A stretch of DNA of 64,000 bases from the NCBI RefSeq assembly GCF_039645985.1, contig NZ_CP147919.1, forward strand, positions 2,232,001 to 2,296,000. The letters run 5' to 3'. The notes under the pieces were generated by a model. That model was not told the origin of the DNA. It did not search any database and was given only the letters and a program-made list of their open reading frames with translations. Shown here piece after piece: positions 44,910 to 54,160 of the stretch (position 1 is its first letter; each line of letters opens with the position of its first letter). Position numbers and translations under genes: made by a program. This DNA comes from Sulfurimonas sp. HSL3-7. Its GTDB lineage: Bacteria > Campylobacterota > Campylobacteria > Campylobacterales > Sulfurimonadaceae.

Positions 44910-47900
44910 CTAATTCTCCGGTTGATTTTTTTCTTACCCTCGGTTATGTTGGTGTGGGTCTCATTACTGCCGCCGGATGTCCATGCACCTGGTCCGTAAT
45001 ATTCAATTTCACCGCTCATCTGAGTGGGATTTGCATTGTACGGATCATAGATAAGCCATTGCTGCACACCGGTAGGAGACGTGACCGTGACCGTGTCTTT
45101 ATACGGGAACCCGCTGCCGGCGTTGTAGGTAAAAGGGCTGTCTGTTTCGCCGCGACTTGTTGTAAAGGCACCTGATGCAATCGCCGCGGATTGCGTTGTT
45201 GCGGTAACGGCACCATCTGAGATGTTGTGTTCAGCATTTCGATACCAATTTACACTGTCAAGGCTGCGTTGTCTTTTGTTGCTCGGCAGCAATGCAGTGA
45301 TCCATGCTTTTTCTTGCGCCGTCAATGTTTCGTCTGCATAAAATTCATAGTAAAATGTCATATCACCTGTACACGCTGCTGTACTGCTTGCACACATCAC
45401 ACGTTTTCTCGGGGCGTTCACACGTCCGTAGAGATAGATAACCGTTGCATCAACTGTTTTAGTCCCTTCTGGTTCATGAATAGCCGTCATATTTGCATAA
45501 CTTTGACAATTTGCTGCCGTCGTACACGATACATTTAAATCACCATATGTGATTCCGATAGGGTTAACAGGCGTATTACCAAACCTGTCGAAATTAAGAT
45601 GCAGCGTCACATCGGCTTTTCCGTCTGTCGTACCGCGAAAGCTTGTTGCTGGGACACTGATTACATTTAATTCAGGCAATCCTCCACTGGTTCCATTGGT
45701 ATCTCTGATAACAACGGGAACATTATCACGCTCGAATAATCTGTATCTAAATATCGGTGTTGCAGGTAACGGTGACGTTTCGACATCCAAGTCAATCGAT
45801 TGTGCATAACAGTCTGCTACAAAGTTACTTAGGTCTAAATCATCAGCGCCTCTGGCTTTAATAAAGCCATCATAACGTGCTGACATATTGGCATCTTGAG
45901 TCAGGGTATTCATATAAACGAATGAGTTATTGTTAACGACCGTGTTTTGTACACCCCTGTAAAACGAAACAAGATCCAGGTCAAATTTGAACGGATGAAC
46001 GGTGATGTTGTAATCAGCATACTCTTTGGATAGATCAACATTAGTGTGTGTACTTGATATAGAGCATCCTACTGGATCAGTATATGGTGATAGACCGGTC
46101 GATGGGACATCGGCACTATCAACAACACAGTCATTACCAAGGTAATAATAACTGCCTGTATGATGTTCTGGCGCCTGGTCGACGACTGTCCATGCTTTAT
46201 CTATCATCGCCAGATCATACCGGCCGACATTGTCACTTTTGTTTTGCTGATTAAGCGCTATACCGTCTACTAAATGCCCGTAGACATATTTAGCCGTTGT
46301 GTCATTACATGCAATTGCTGCTGTAATAGGGTCCCATTTGTACATGAGACTACGGTTTTCGTCAGGCGCCGCAACAAAAGTATTGGTATACCCTAGAACA
46401 GGGTTTTCATCGCTATGCGAAACAGCGGTCAGATCATAACGGTAGTTATAACCCGCCGCAATATTGCCAGGGTTTGGAACAAGTGTCGTCGGATCGCCAT
46501 TATTTACAGATTGGGCATTGTCGAAGATCTCTACTTTGAACGCTTCCGGACGAATTGAAAAATTATCGCGGGAACAGACACTTAAGGTGCGGTACCCATA
46601 CAGACACTCATTACATATGGCCATCTCCTGCCCTGTTATACCGTTACCCTGTCCCGCATTTTGACAGGCGACAGGAACCAGTGATGTTTCATTCCCGTTT
46701 GGCATGACAACAGGCTGTTTACATGTGTGATAGTCCTGTACAAGATCTGTAAAGTTTGTGATGTAAAAATTGCCGTTGGGTGCATGTTCCCACTGGACAA
46801 GGTCCTCACCCTCCCTTACAACGTTAAAAGAGATCCTAAAGGCTGTATTCTCTCGAGCAACGCCATAAAACTCATCCAATGACGCGGTCGTCATACCAGT
46901 TGCTATCGCCTCTGCAATGTCGACCTCTGTTTTGGCAGGCGGTGTTAGTGACCCGTCTCCAGCTATAACCCAAACTCTAGGCGTAATGGCTGACTTGGGA
47001 TCTTGACATGATGCATTCACATCATGATAAGGTTTAGCGTCAATGAGTTCAAGAGCGACAATGGTATTAACGCCTTTCATTGTGTGAATATTTTCAGGGT
47101 CATACGCAACAAGGTCAAAATCGAACGGCCGTTTAGCGACCTGCGTATAGAGGTTATACTTGCCGGTACCCGAGATTGCACGCTCTTCGATATTGAAAAC
47201 AGACCATTCCGGCGTATATACAAAGTTGCTGCCGGAACATATAGGCATGTTTTGATCAATAATACTGCTGAAGTCAACGACGACATCACCTGTCGGGAAC
47301 GGGAACGTCACGGAGTAATCGACTTTCATGTCCAGCGGTGTATCCAAGCTGCTGGTTTTGGTATCAACGGAGTAATAGACAAAGAACTCTTCTGTACTGC
47401 CGATATCACCTACCGGGATACCCAATATATCCGTTATGTTCGGTGAGCTGCCAACGACGTCAAACGAGGCATCCGGAACAGGGGTCGGAGCAAAATCGCC
47501 TGGATTGGTGACCGATACGGTCTCCGGTTGGTACGAGATTTGTGTATTATCCATATCTATCACGCTAAAGTGTACATTGGTCGCATCAAAATCAGACTCT
47601 TCTGTATTGCGTACCGAAATCCGTATTTCAACCGGTTCGCCGCTAACCACATTTCCCCGAAGGATCGGTCCTTCCAAAGGATCATACACATCTGTAAAAA
47701 ATCGGTCGTACTGAGAATAAGCGTAATCATAGCAGAGGCGGGGAACATACAGATCGGTTGCAAAACCGTACATCGAGACAAAAACCCTGTCATCTTTGGA
47801 CGTTACTGTGATGGTCGTTTCTGACTGGTCATTGCCGATGACACTGCTGACGTCTATGTAGTCGATATCGACACCCAAAGTGTTTGCAAAATTCGGATTA

Positions 47901-49279
47901 CGTGTTGTAACATTAGCGCCGTTTTTGGAAACGGTACCATTGAGTACATTATTGGTGTCTGCCAATGTATCTTGCAGGGCTACCGGTGTACCTGCTTTAT
48001 TGGTTAGTGTGACGGTATCATCCAGACTTCTGTCGCTTTCTCCGCCAAAAATAATGAGGTTGGCATTGACTGTACCTGTTTTAGGCGTTCTGAATCTATC
48101 CAGTGTAGAACTGACGCTGTCCGGGTACTCATTACTTTCATTATAGATACCTTCAAACCCATCATACAAAGCAATGTTTTTCATCGTACGGATTTGTGAG
48201 GTTGTGTCTTTGATAATAACAGCCAATGCCCAGCCCGAGCCTTGATTATACATCTCTGTTGCCTGCAGATCGGCTACCCAGTACGTCCCGCCGTTTTGAA
48301 CATGTTCTGTTACGTCAGCAGCACCGCCATAATCAAAGTAATCTCCTTCGATCATCCAATTAAATTTGTTTACTTCGGCATTAATCGTAATGTAGCCGTT
48401 TGAGTCGGGTGTTTTCAAACGCACGGTATTGGCACTACTCTTTTTCGCTCTTTCTGTATCATTATTAGTGTATATACGCCCAATCCAATAGAGCCATGCC
48501 TCCACAACAACATCATCTTCGCCTAAGACCAGATCGGCAGATGTTGAGTTGACATACCCGTTGGCTGCCGCGTCAGGATCAAGGTTGATATGTTTTTGAT
48601 AGACTGAATTGTTATTTGCGCCGTTACCAGGATCAATACACGTTGATCCGTATCCCTGATAACATAGCGATTGGTTTCCGATAACATCGAGATCGCCGTA
48701 GATGTTTGTGTCCCCGTTCACTTTCGTGAATGGCCTCGGATTGCTCTCTTCCACATCGACACATGGATTGACTTTGCCACGATACATTTCACCGTTTTTC
48801 ATATAGGTCGCATAGAGAATATCGCCTCCAAAACAGCTAGCTGACAAAAAGTTCTTTGTCCATATCTGGTTGCTGTTGTCACCGACAAGCATATCGTTAT
48901 CAATATTAAACGTTGTTGCCTGTCCGAAAAGACCGATAGGCCCAAGATCTATGTCACTTGCAGCCTGACATGAGCCCGAAGGGTTCACACCGCAGTCATT
49001 ACTGAAGGTACCACCTATCCCATCTTCATTGTAAATAGCCATAACGTCGACAAGCGTACCATCACCGATATTTTTTAACGGATATGCATTGATACAGCCG
49101 ATACCACCTGAACAAATACCGAGGTCAATACATAACAGTCCACTGCTGATGTGATTTTCATAGCAAAGATCATTCGCATTATCATGTACGGTTACGGTTG
49201 CCCCCCATCCAGATACAGTAAACATCATTAGCAAACTAAAAGTGACAATTAGCCGCGGTAATTTATTAAAAATTTTCAT
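44903..49279 (-). CDS. Giant secreted Cys-rich surface protein, MshQ/PilY1-like in position
   Basis: A 1458-residue protein with a signal peptide (cut near GWGA, residue 27) and no other membrane segment. It is rich in Asp/Asn/Thr and has many Cys, often in pairs, as expected for a disulfide-stabilised exported protein. Residues about 240-520 form a module with VVVEAWLYWIGR, AADVTEHV, GSGWALAVII and IALYDGFEG, a pattern I recall from other large secreted proteins. A later segment (CSRDNFSIRPEAFKVEIF, near 910) resembles the MshQ-type region. The C-terminus ends in a basic RRIRW. It heads the coupled minor-pilin genes, so it is probably a pilus-associated adhesin; I cannot confirm the family. 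Confidence 0.85.
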   Translation of the reverse strand: MKIFNKLPRLIVTFSLLMMFTVSGWGATVTVHDNANDLCYENHISSGLLCIDLGICSGGIGCINAYPLKNIGDGTLVDVMAIYNEDGIGGTFSNDCGVNPSGSCQAASDIDLGPIGLFGQATTFNIDNDMLVGDNSNQIWTKNFLSASCFGGDILYATYMKNGEMYRGKVNPCVDVEESNPRPFTKVNGDTNIYGDLDVIGNQSLCYQGYGSTCIDPGNGANNNSVYQKHINLDPDAAANGYVNSTSADLVLGEDDVVVEAWLYWIGRIYTNNDTERAKKSSANTVRLKTPDSNGYITINAEVNKFNWMIEGDYFDYGGAADVTEHVQNGGTYWVADLQATEMYNQGSGWALAVIIKDTTSQIRTMKNIALYDGFEGIYNESNEYPDSVSSTLDRFRTPKTGTVNANLIIFGGESDRSLDDTVTLTNKAGTPVALQDTLADTNNVLNGTVSKNGANVTTRNPNFANTLGVDIDYIDVSSVIGNDQSETTITVTSKDDRVFVSMYGFATDLYVPRLCYDYAYSQYDRFFTDVYDPLEGPILRGNVVSGEPVEIRISVRNTEESDFDATNVHFSVIDMDNTQISYQPETVSVTNPGDFAPTPVPDASFDVVGSSPNITDILGIPVGDIGSTEEFFVYYSVDTKTSSLDTPLDMKVDYSVTFPFPTGDVVVDFSSIIDQNMPICSGSNFVYTPEWSVFNIEERAISGTGKYNLYTQVAKRPFDFDLVAYDPENIHTMKGVNTIVALELIDAKPYHDVNASCQDPKSAITPRVWVIAGDGSLTPPAKTEVDIAEAIATGMTTASLDEFYGVARENTAFRISFNVVREGEDLVQWEHAPNGNFYITNFTDLVQDYHTCKQPVVMPNGNETSLVPVACQNAGQGNGITGQEMAICNECLYGYRTLSVCSRDNFSIRPEAFKVEIFDNAQSVNNGDPTTLVPNPGNIAAGYNYRYDLTAVSHSDENPVLGYTNTFVAAPDENRSLMYKWDPITAAIACNDTTAKYVYGHLVDGIALNQQNKSDNVGRYDLAMIDKAWTVVDQAPEHHTGSYYYLGNDCVVDSADVPSTGLSPYTDPVGCSISSTHTNVDLSKEYADYNITVHPFKFDLDLVSFYRGVQNTVVNNNSFVYMNTLTQDANMSARYDGFIKARGADDLDLSNFVADCYAQSIDLDVETSPLPATPIFRYRLFERDNVPVVIRDTNGTSGGLPELNVISVPATSFRGTTDGKADVTLHLNFDRFGNTPVNPIGITYGDLNVSCTTAANCQSYANMTAIHEPEGTKTVDATVIYLYGRVNAPRKRVMCASSTAACTGDMTFYYEFYADETLTAQEKAWITALLPSNKRQRSLDSVNWYRNAEHNISDGAVTATTQSAAIASGAFTTSRGETDSPFTYNAGSGFPYKDTVTVTSPTGVQQWLIYDPYNANPTQMSGEIEYYGPGAWTSGGSNETHTNITEGKKKINRRIRW

Positions 49280-49706
49280 TTAATCCTCCTCAGGATTTTC
49301 AGTGCAGCACAATACAGGGCTCGGTAAATGATTATTATAGTCCCGAAAATTATGCTACTGCACCCATCGGTATGTCAACCGATCTTAAAATCTTTTCCAT
49401 TCTTAAACAAAGAAAAGATGCCATAATTACAAGTGTATTAAAGCTAATATTAAAGTGTGGTTAAATTATATTTGATCTGAGTTCTCTTAGAGGCGTGCTT
49501 CCATGACTGATAGACAAGTGACGTGCTGCGGTTCATTAACCAAATCAAAAAGATTTCTCATCACTTACTGCGTATTAAAATACGCGTACTAGATTATAGT
49601 CCAAGTCGCTCACATTTTAATAGTGGCTAAATTATACATAATTTATATGTTGCAAGATTTGTACACACCTGATTTTAGTGATTTGATTATATATGCGAAG
49701 AATGTA
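49280..49706. other. Upstream region of the giant secreted protein gene
   Basis: About 430 A/T-rich bases. It holds a sigma-70-type promoter (see next entry) and a strong ribosome site AGGAGGATTAA directly before the ATG. The rest, including a short palindrome near 49570 (TGCGTATTAAAATACGCGTA), has no recognised gene. The length leaves room for a regulated leader. Confidence 0.5.
49349..49378 (-). promoter_or_regulatory. Promoter of the giant protein/minor-pilin run
   Basis: TTGACA (49378-49373) and CATAAT (49354-49349), 18 bases apart, on the minus strand, 70 bases before the start codon. Confidence 0.6.
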
Positions 49707-49732
49707 ACGTGTTACCAGAATCGGTAACACGT
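49707..49732 (-). terminator. Hairpin after the outer-membrane protein gene
   Basis: A perfect 10-bp inverted repeat ACGTGTTACC/GGTAACACGT with a 6-nt loop, 19 bases after the stop codon. There is no T run, so termination may be weak; a protein-binding site is the alternative. Confidence 0.5.
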
Positions 49733-49750
49733 CGTAAGTATAATGTGGGT

Positions 49751-50338
49751 TTAGTAAGCACCGGTAAATTTGAACACTAAAGAGGCATAGCCTTCTGCAA
49801 GATAGTCTACCGTTCCGATTTCATTCTGGTCGCCCAGTGATTTGTTGGCCCGTATACCAAGTTCAACACCGAAATTGTCGACAATATCAATGTTTACACC
49901 GACATCGGCACCGGCATACGGGTTATTTGTAGTGTATTCCGTTTCACCTATCGTTGTCTGAGCACTCATGAGACCGCCATTGAGACCTAAAAAGATGTTA
50001 AAATGCTCACCTGCGCGGATAAGATACTGCATCTCAAGACCGACAGTTGATACGTAGTCATAATCTTCGACATCATGATAACGTGCCGATAAAAAGAAAC
50101 GATAGTCCTCGGATTCGCCGCCGAGCTTAAGACCGCCGCCAAACGAAGTGCCGTTCTCATTTAAAATAACATGATCACCACCACTTGGACTTGACTCTGT
50201 CAATTTTGTCTGCGCTGTACCAAAAGCACCCTCAAGTGCGATCAGGCCTTTAGCATCCCATGCTGTTTGAAAATAGTTCTCACCTGCTGTTGCATATACA
50301 CTTGTCAGAAGTAAAACTGATCCTAATACTTTTTTCAT
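49751..50338 (-). CDS. Outer-membrane beta-barrel protein
   Basis: A 195-residue protein with a signal peptide (MKKVLGSVLLLTSVYATA, cut near residue 18). The body shows alternating amphipathic strands (SFGGGLKLGGESEDYRFFLSARYH, GLEMQYLIRAGEHFNIFLGLN, GADVGVNIDIVDNFGVELGIR) and ends in an aromatic residue (FKFTGAY), as in small 8-strand outer-membrane barrels of the OmpA/OmpW-like kind. No OmpA peptidoglycan domain. It is 45 bases after the lipoprotein gene on the same strand. Function unknown. Confidence 0.85.
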   Translation of the reverse strand: MKKVLGSVLLLTSVYATAGENYFQTAWDAKGLIALEGAFGTAQTKLTESSPSGGDHVILNENGTSFGGGLKLGGESEDYRFFLSARYHDVEDYDYVSTVGLEMQYLIRAGEHFNIFLGLNGGLMSAQTTIGETEYTTNNPYAGADVGVNIDIVDNFGVELGIRANKSLGDQNEIGTVDYLAEGYASLVFKFTGAY

Positions 50339-50382
50339 TTTTTCCCTTTATATTCAATCTATTTATTGCAGTCGGAAGCGAA

Positions 50383-52590
50383 TTAGAATTCACCCCAAAT
50401 TACGTTTTTGACTTCCATAGTGACTGTTCCACCCTTGTCATTTCCTGGAACTGGGTCATCAACATAAACTGTCACAAACGTCGACCCGTCGTAATCACAG
50501 TTATACATTCTGTATCCGCCGTTTGCACCCAGTCCCAATTGATAAGAAACAACTCTCGGTGTTGCACTTTCCGCTGCATCTCCAGTAAATTTCAGCGTGT
50601 AGACAAACCTGGAGTTTCTTAAGAATACCGGTGTATCGACCACACTAATACCTGAAAAGTTGATTGGCATAGCTACAGCACCCTCCGGAATGTTAAAGGT
50701 ATCAGTATATTCAAGCCCGTGTCCGCGAAGAGTATGTACCATTGTCTCACCGCCACGAACATCACCTACCGAACCGCCATTCACATGTGTTACGACATTT
50801 GCATAGATGGCAACTGTCTTGGCAACAAGATAATAGTCATAATAGACATCTATAACAGCATTTCCGTTAGCGTCCAGTTTATAGGTACCATCTCCTGATG
50901 AAACATAAGCTGTCGCCTTTGCACCTGTCTGCGAACAGACCTCTTGACGGTAGTTGTGCCCGATGACATAACCCATATTTGCTTCAGTCGGCATCGTCGT
51001 TGCATATTCATCCAGCAGATCTATCGTGCTTCCAGCCACAGATGACATATCCCATTTACCTGAAGCGTGGAACGGATAATCATACAAATCACTTCGGAAA
51101 GTAGTCAATTTATCATTCGCCAGATCAATTGTCGTGTTGGCAATATTCGCAGCAGTCAGTTGAGCTCCGCTGCCTGCATTCTCAATGGTTGCGATACCCA
51201 CCGGAGCATGGTCGATGATCGGTGTCAGACTGACAGCATATTGGTTTCCGACAACACTTGAGCTATTTAATTCATATGTTTCATCTCTGGCATAACCGGT
51301 GATAACCCCCGCAGAAATTGTCGATCCCCTATTGACTTTGTTACCATATTCATCGACGGCAGAGATCACGATATGCTCAATGAATTTTGCATTATCAGCG
51401 TCTTGGCCTGTGCCCGCATAACTCATACTGAATGCAGTTGGCGGCCCCGAAAGAATGACAACAGAAAATAACTTGCTCACTGTCTGGGCGACGCCATTAA
51501 CGTCGGTAAAACTGAAACTAACCTCGATAGGCAATAAACCTGATTTGTTAAAACTCAAAAGCGATACTGTCACGTTGTTTGTAGTTTTTGCAATCGTTGT
51601 GTCTTGTACCGTACCGTCAGAGTCGATCAAATCCGCAATTTGCGAGTTCAGCAGCGTAATCGACATGGCTGATATAGCATCGTCAGAAACGACGTTACCA
51701 TCTTTATCTTTTAGAAAAAAGCTGAGCACACGCGTTTTATTGAGATCCATTGTCACATTTTCATCATCTATTGATGAAGTGATAAGATATTCTGTTTGAA
51801 TGACTTGTGTCGGATCAGGGTTAAATGTGAATGTAACACTTGTACTTGTCAGTGGGTTCAACGTATCAAAAAACACAAAATCATAACTGGTACCATTCAG
51901 GTTGCTGATATCTGAAGGTGCAGTATAGACGAATTTTGCTTCTCCGTTTACAACTGCAACCTCTTCTATAGGGTTCATAATACCGGCATTTAAAGCAGAC
52001 GGATAACGTACACCGATAGTTCCTTCAGAGATAGGAACAAAATTACTGTTACGCACCTGCAATACGATCTCTCTCTGCTCCGAGTTCAGCGTGATATTGT
52101 GCGATGCAATATCTACAGTAATCGCTGCAATTGGAGAAACATCCGCTACAGGAAGCGATGCTTGAATTGATGTCGTTGCCTTAAATGGCCACGTGATGTT
52201 TTGATCATTTATCTCGTCCGCTGTCAATGTCAAAGAAGTTGATGTACAAGGTTCTGTGAAACCGATAGTAACACCGGATTGTACATCGCTGTTATCTGTA
52301 TAAGATATTGTATTGTTCGTCCCAATGGTATACGATTGGATAGTACATCCATCAACCTTCGGCACTATATTAGTGACTTCTGCATTACCTTCGAGTGTGT
52401 ACTTGGTAGTTACTGTACCACTGACACTCAAACTTGTGCTGTCAAAGCTCAAAGAGCTGTTACTCAGTACGACACCGCTAGTTTTCAGGGGATCATTCGA
52501 TTGTGCATCCCCACATCCAGATAGCATTCCCATCAAAGCTGTAAGCATCAGGAAACTAGCTGTCTGTTTTAGTCCAAATTTCATTTTCAT
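50383..52590 (-). CDS. Large lipoprotein with Ig-like repeats
   Basis: A 735-residue lipoprotein: lipobox LSGC with Cys26 and Gly at +2, predicting the outer membrane. The body is made of beta-sandwich repeats of bacterial Ig-like (invasin-type) pattern, e.g. DIASHNITLNSEQREIVLQVRN with later KDKDGNVVSDDAIS and SAVDEYGNKVNRGSTISAG. It has few Cys apart from the N-terminal region. A surface or adhesion role is likely. It is transcribed toward the OMP and giant-protein genes, but each may have its own promoter. Confidence 0.83.
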   Translation of the reverse strand: MKMKFGLKQTASFLMLTALMGMLSGCGDAQSNDPLKTSGVVLSNSSLSFDSTSLSVSGTVTTKYTLEGNAEVTNIVPKVDGCTIQSYTIGTNNTISYTDNSDVQSGVTIGFTEPCTSTSLTLTADEINDQNITWPFKATTSIQASLPVADVSPIAAITVDIASHNITLNSEQREIVLQVRNSNFVPISEGTIGVRYPSALNAGIMNPIEEVAVVNGEAKFVYTAPSDISNLNGTSYDFVFFDTLNPLTSTSVTFTFNPDPTQVIQTEYLITSSIDDENVTMDLNKTRVLSFFLKDKDGNVVSDDAISAMSITLLNSQIADLIDSDGTVQDTTIAKTTNNVTVSLLSFNKSGLLPIEVSFSFTDVNGVAQTVSKLFSVVILSGPPTAFSMSYAGTGQDADNAKFIEHIVISAVDEYGNKVNRGSTISAGVITGYARDETYELNSSSVVGNQYAVSLTPIIDHAPVGIATIENAGSGAQLTAANIANTTIDLANDKLTTFRSDLYDYPFHASGKWDMSSVAGSTIDLLDEYATTMPTEANMGYVIGHNYRQEVCSQTGAKATAYVSSGDGTYKLDANGNAVIDVYYDYYLVAKTVAIYANVVTHVNGGSVGDVRGGETMVHTLRGHGLEYTDTFNIPEGAVAMPINFSGISVVDTPVFLRNSRFVYTLKFTGDAAESATPRVVSYQLGLGANGGYRMYNCDYDGSTFVTVYVDDPVPGNDKGGTVTMEVKNVIWGEF

Positions 52591-52663
52591 TTATTCACCC
52601 TTGTGAAGTGCAAAATTTATATTTTGTACTCAAGTAGTTTGATCAACTCTTCCATCATGGACC

Positions 52664-52680
52664 GTGTAAAATATTTACAC
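52664..52680. promoter_or_regulatory. Palindrome in the lipoprotein leader
   Basis: GTGTAAA-ATA-TTTACAC, 7-bp arms, lies about 35 bases downstream of a minus-strand -10 box (TATAAT, 52721-52716) and 74 bases before the lipoprotein start. A regulator-binding site is plausible; no partner is identified. Confidence 0.45.
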
Positions 52681-52715
52681 AGAATCACTCTTAAGAATTG
52701 ACACACTTTTGGACC

Positions 52716-52721
52716 ATTATA
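52716..52721 (-). promoter_or_regulatory. -10 box of the Ig-like lipoprotein gene
   Basis: TATAAT on the minus strand within GGGTGTATAATGG, 126 bases before the start codon, implying a leader of about 120 nt. Confidence 0.5.
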
Positions 52722-52826
52722 CACCCTTCGAATTTAACTATTCTTAAATATTATAAAACTTTCTAAATTATCTTCAAATAGATGTAATTTTGTTAATAAT
52801 TGCTTTTCAAGACAGACTGAGAAGCC

Positions 52827-53993
52827 CTATATTCCTGTAATATTTTTTGCCACGGCAACGGCTGAACTGAAGGCCCACTGGAAGTTGTAGCCGCCGAGCT
52901 CTCCCGTGACATCGAGCACTTCGCCGGCAAAGTACAACCCTTCAACCAGATTGCTCTCCAAGGTCCAGCTATTGATATTATCGGTTCGTATACCGCCCTT
53001 GCACACCTCGGCTTTCGAAAATCCATAAGTGCCTGCCGGTGCAAAAGTGTAGTAGTGAAACAAGTGTTCAAGCGTTTTCAGCTCATCTTCTTTATAGCTG
53101 TTGCAGGGCTTCTCTTTTATAGCCGCCGCATCCAGTAACGCCTGCGTAAAACGTTTTGGCAGAGGCAGCGCTGTGGAGAGCAGTTTTCTGTTGTTGTGCA
53201 TCAGTTCGCGAAGAGTCGACCCGGGGAGAAAATTAATGCTGATCTCGCCTCTGGACCAATAGAGCGAAGCACTCAGTATAACCGGACCGCTCAGGCCGCG
53301 GTGGGTCAACAGCATATCCTCGCGCAATATCTTGTCATCCACAGAGACCTCAGCAGGAAAGCTGATACCGCTGAGCTCTTTCATCCAGAACTCTCCGGCC
53401 TGCAGAGTCAATCCGGCCAGAGCCGGAACAAAAGGTTTGACGGCGTGCCCGAAATGGCGGGCCAGTTCCAAACCGATCTCGCTGGCACCCAGGGCGGCGA
53501 AACTTTTTGCCCCGGTCGCTATCACGACATTCTTTGCTTTGAAACGACCTTGATCTGTTACAAGTTCAAAACAGTCGGACTTGACTAGCGAGTGTATCTT
53601 TTGATTAAACACATACCTGGATTTCCGACTTGCTCGTGCCAGGATCGAGATGATTTCATCGGAGCTTTTAGGGCAAAAATAGTACTGCTCTTTTCGGATA
53701 ACAGGAGTCAGGCCCCTCTTCTCCAACCATAGCAGCAGATCGTCTTTGGAAAACTGCGAGAAGATGGACTCGATAAGCTCTTCATCGCCCAGATAGTTGT
53801 GCGGCGTCACAGAGACATTCGTGATATTGCACTTGCCGCCGCCGGATATCTTGAGCTTTTTGGCCGCTTTTTCATTGCCTTCGACCACCAGCACCTTCAG
53901 ATCGCTCAGTTCGTTAAGTTGTGCGGCACACATCATCCCGCTTGCACCCGCGCCCAATATCATTACATCATTGATAATCTCTTCTTTTCTCAC
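52827..53993 (-). CDS. FAD-dependent oxidoreductase, HI0933/BaiN family
   Basis: A 388-residue flavoprotein: FAD motif VMILGAGASGMMCAAQL at residues 10-26, GNEKAAKKLKISGGGKCNITN (the HI0933 signature), VVIATGAKSFAALGASEIGLELA, LLTHRGLSGPVIL, and a C-terminal GLYFAGEVLDVTGELGGYNFQWAFSSG-like stretch. The physiological substrate is unknown for most members. It stands alone, divergent from rimO. Assigning a pathway from context is not possible. Confidence 0.9.
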   Translation of the reverse strand: MRKEEIINDVMILGAGASGMMCAAQLNELSDLKVLVVEGNEKAAKKLKISGGGKCNITNVSVTPHNYLGDEELIESIFSQFSKDDLLLWLEKRGLTPVIRKEQYYFCPKSSDEIISILARASRKSRYVFNQKIHSLVKSDCFELVTDQGRFKAKNVVIATGAKSFAALGASEIGLELARHFGHAVKPFVPALAGLTLQAGEFWMKELSGISFPAEVSVDDKILREDMLLTHRGLSGPVILSASLYWSRGEISINFLPGSTLRELMHNNRKLLSTALPLPKRFTQALLDAAAIKEKPCNSYKEDELKTLEHLFHYYTFAPAGTYGFSKAEVCKGGIRTDNINSWTLESNLVEGLYFAGEVLDVTGELGGYNFQWAFSSAVAVAKNITGI

Positions 53994-54130
53994 ATCTGTC
54001 CTGTTCGTATCGTCTTGAAATCATAGCATAAGTGACAAAGCGCGTTTTGCCGGATTGGGCATGAAAATAAAAATATCATTACACTATATATTTACATTAT
54101 TAGACTGAAAATCTTCCCCCTTAACTATGT

Positions 54131-54136
54131 TATAAT
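54131..54136 (+). promoter_or_regulatory. -10 box of rimO-tilS
   Basis: TATAAT 24 bases before the rimO ATG, with CAAGGG as ribosome site between them. Confidence 0.6.
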
Positions 54137-54160
54137 TCCACCACTAAAACAAGGGTACAT

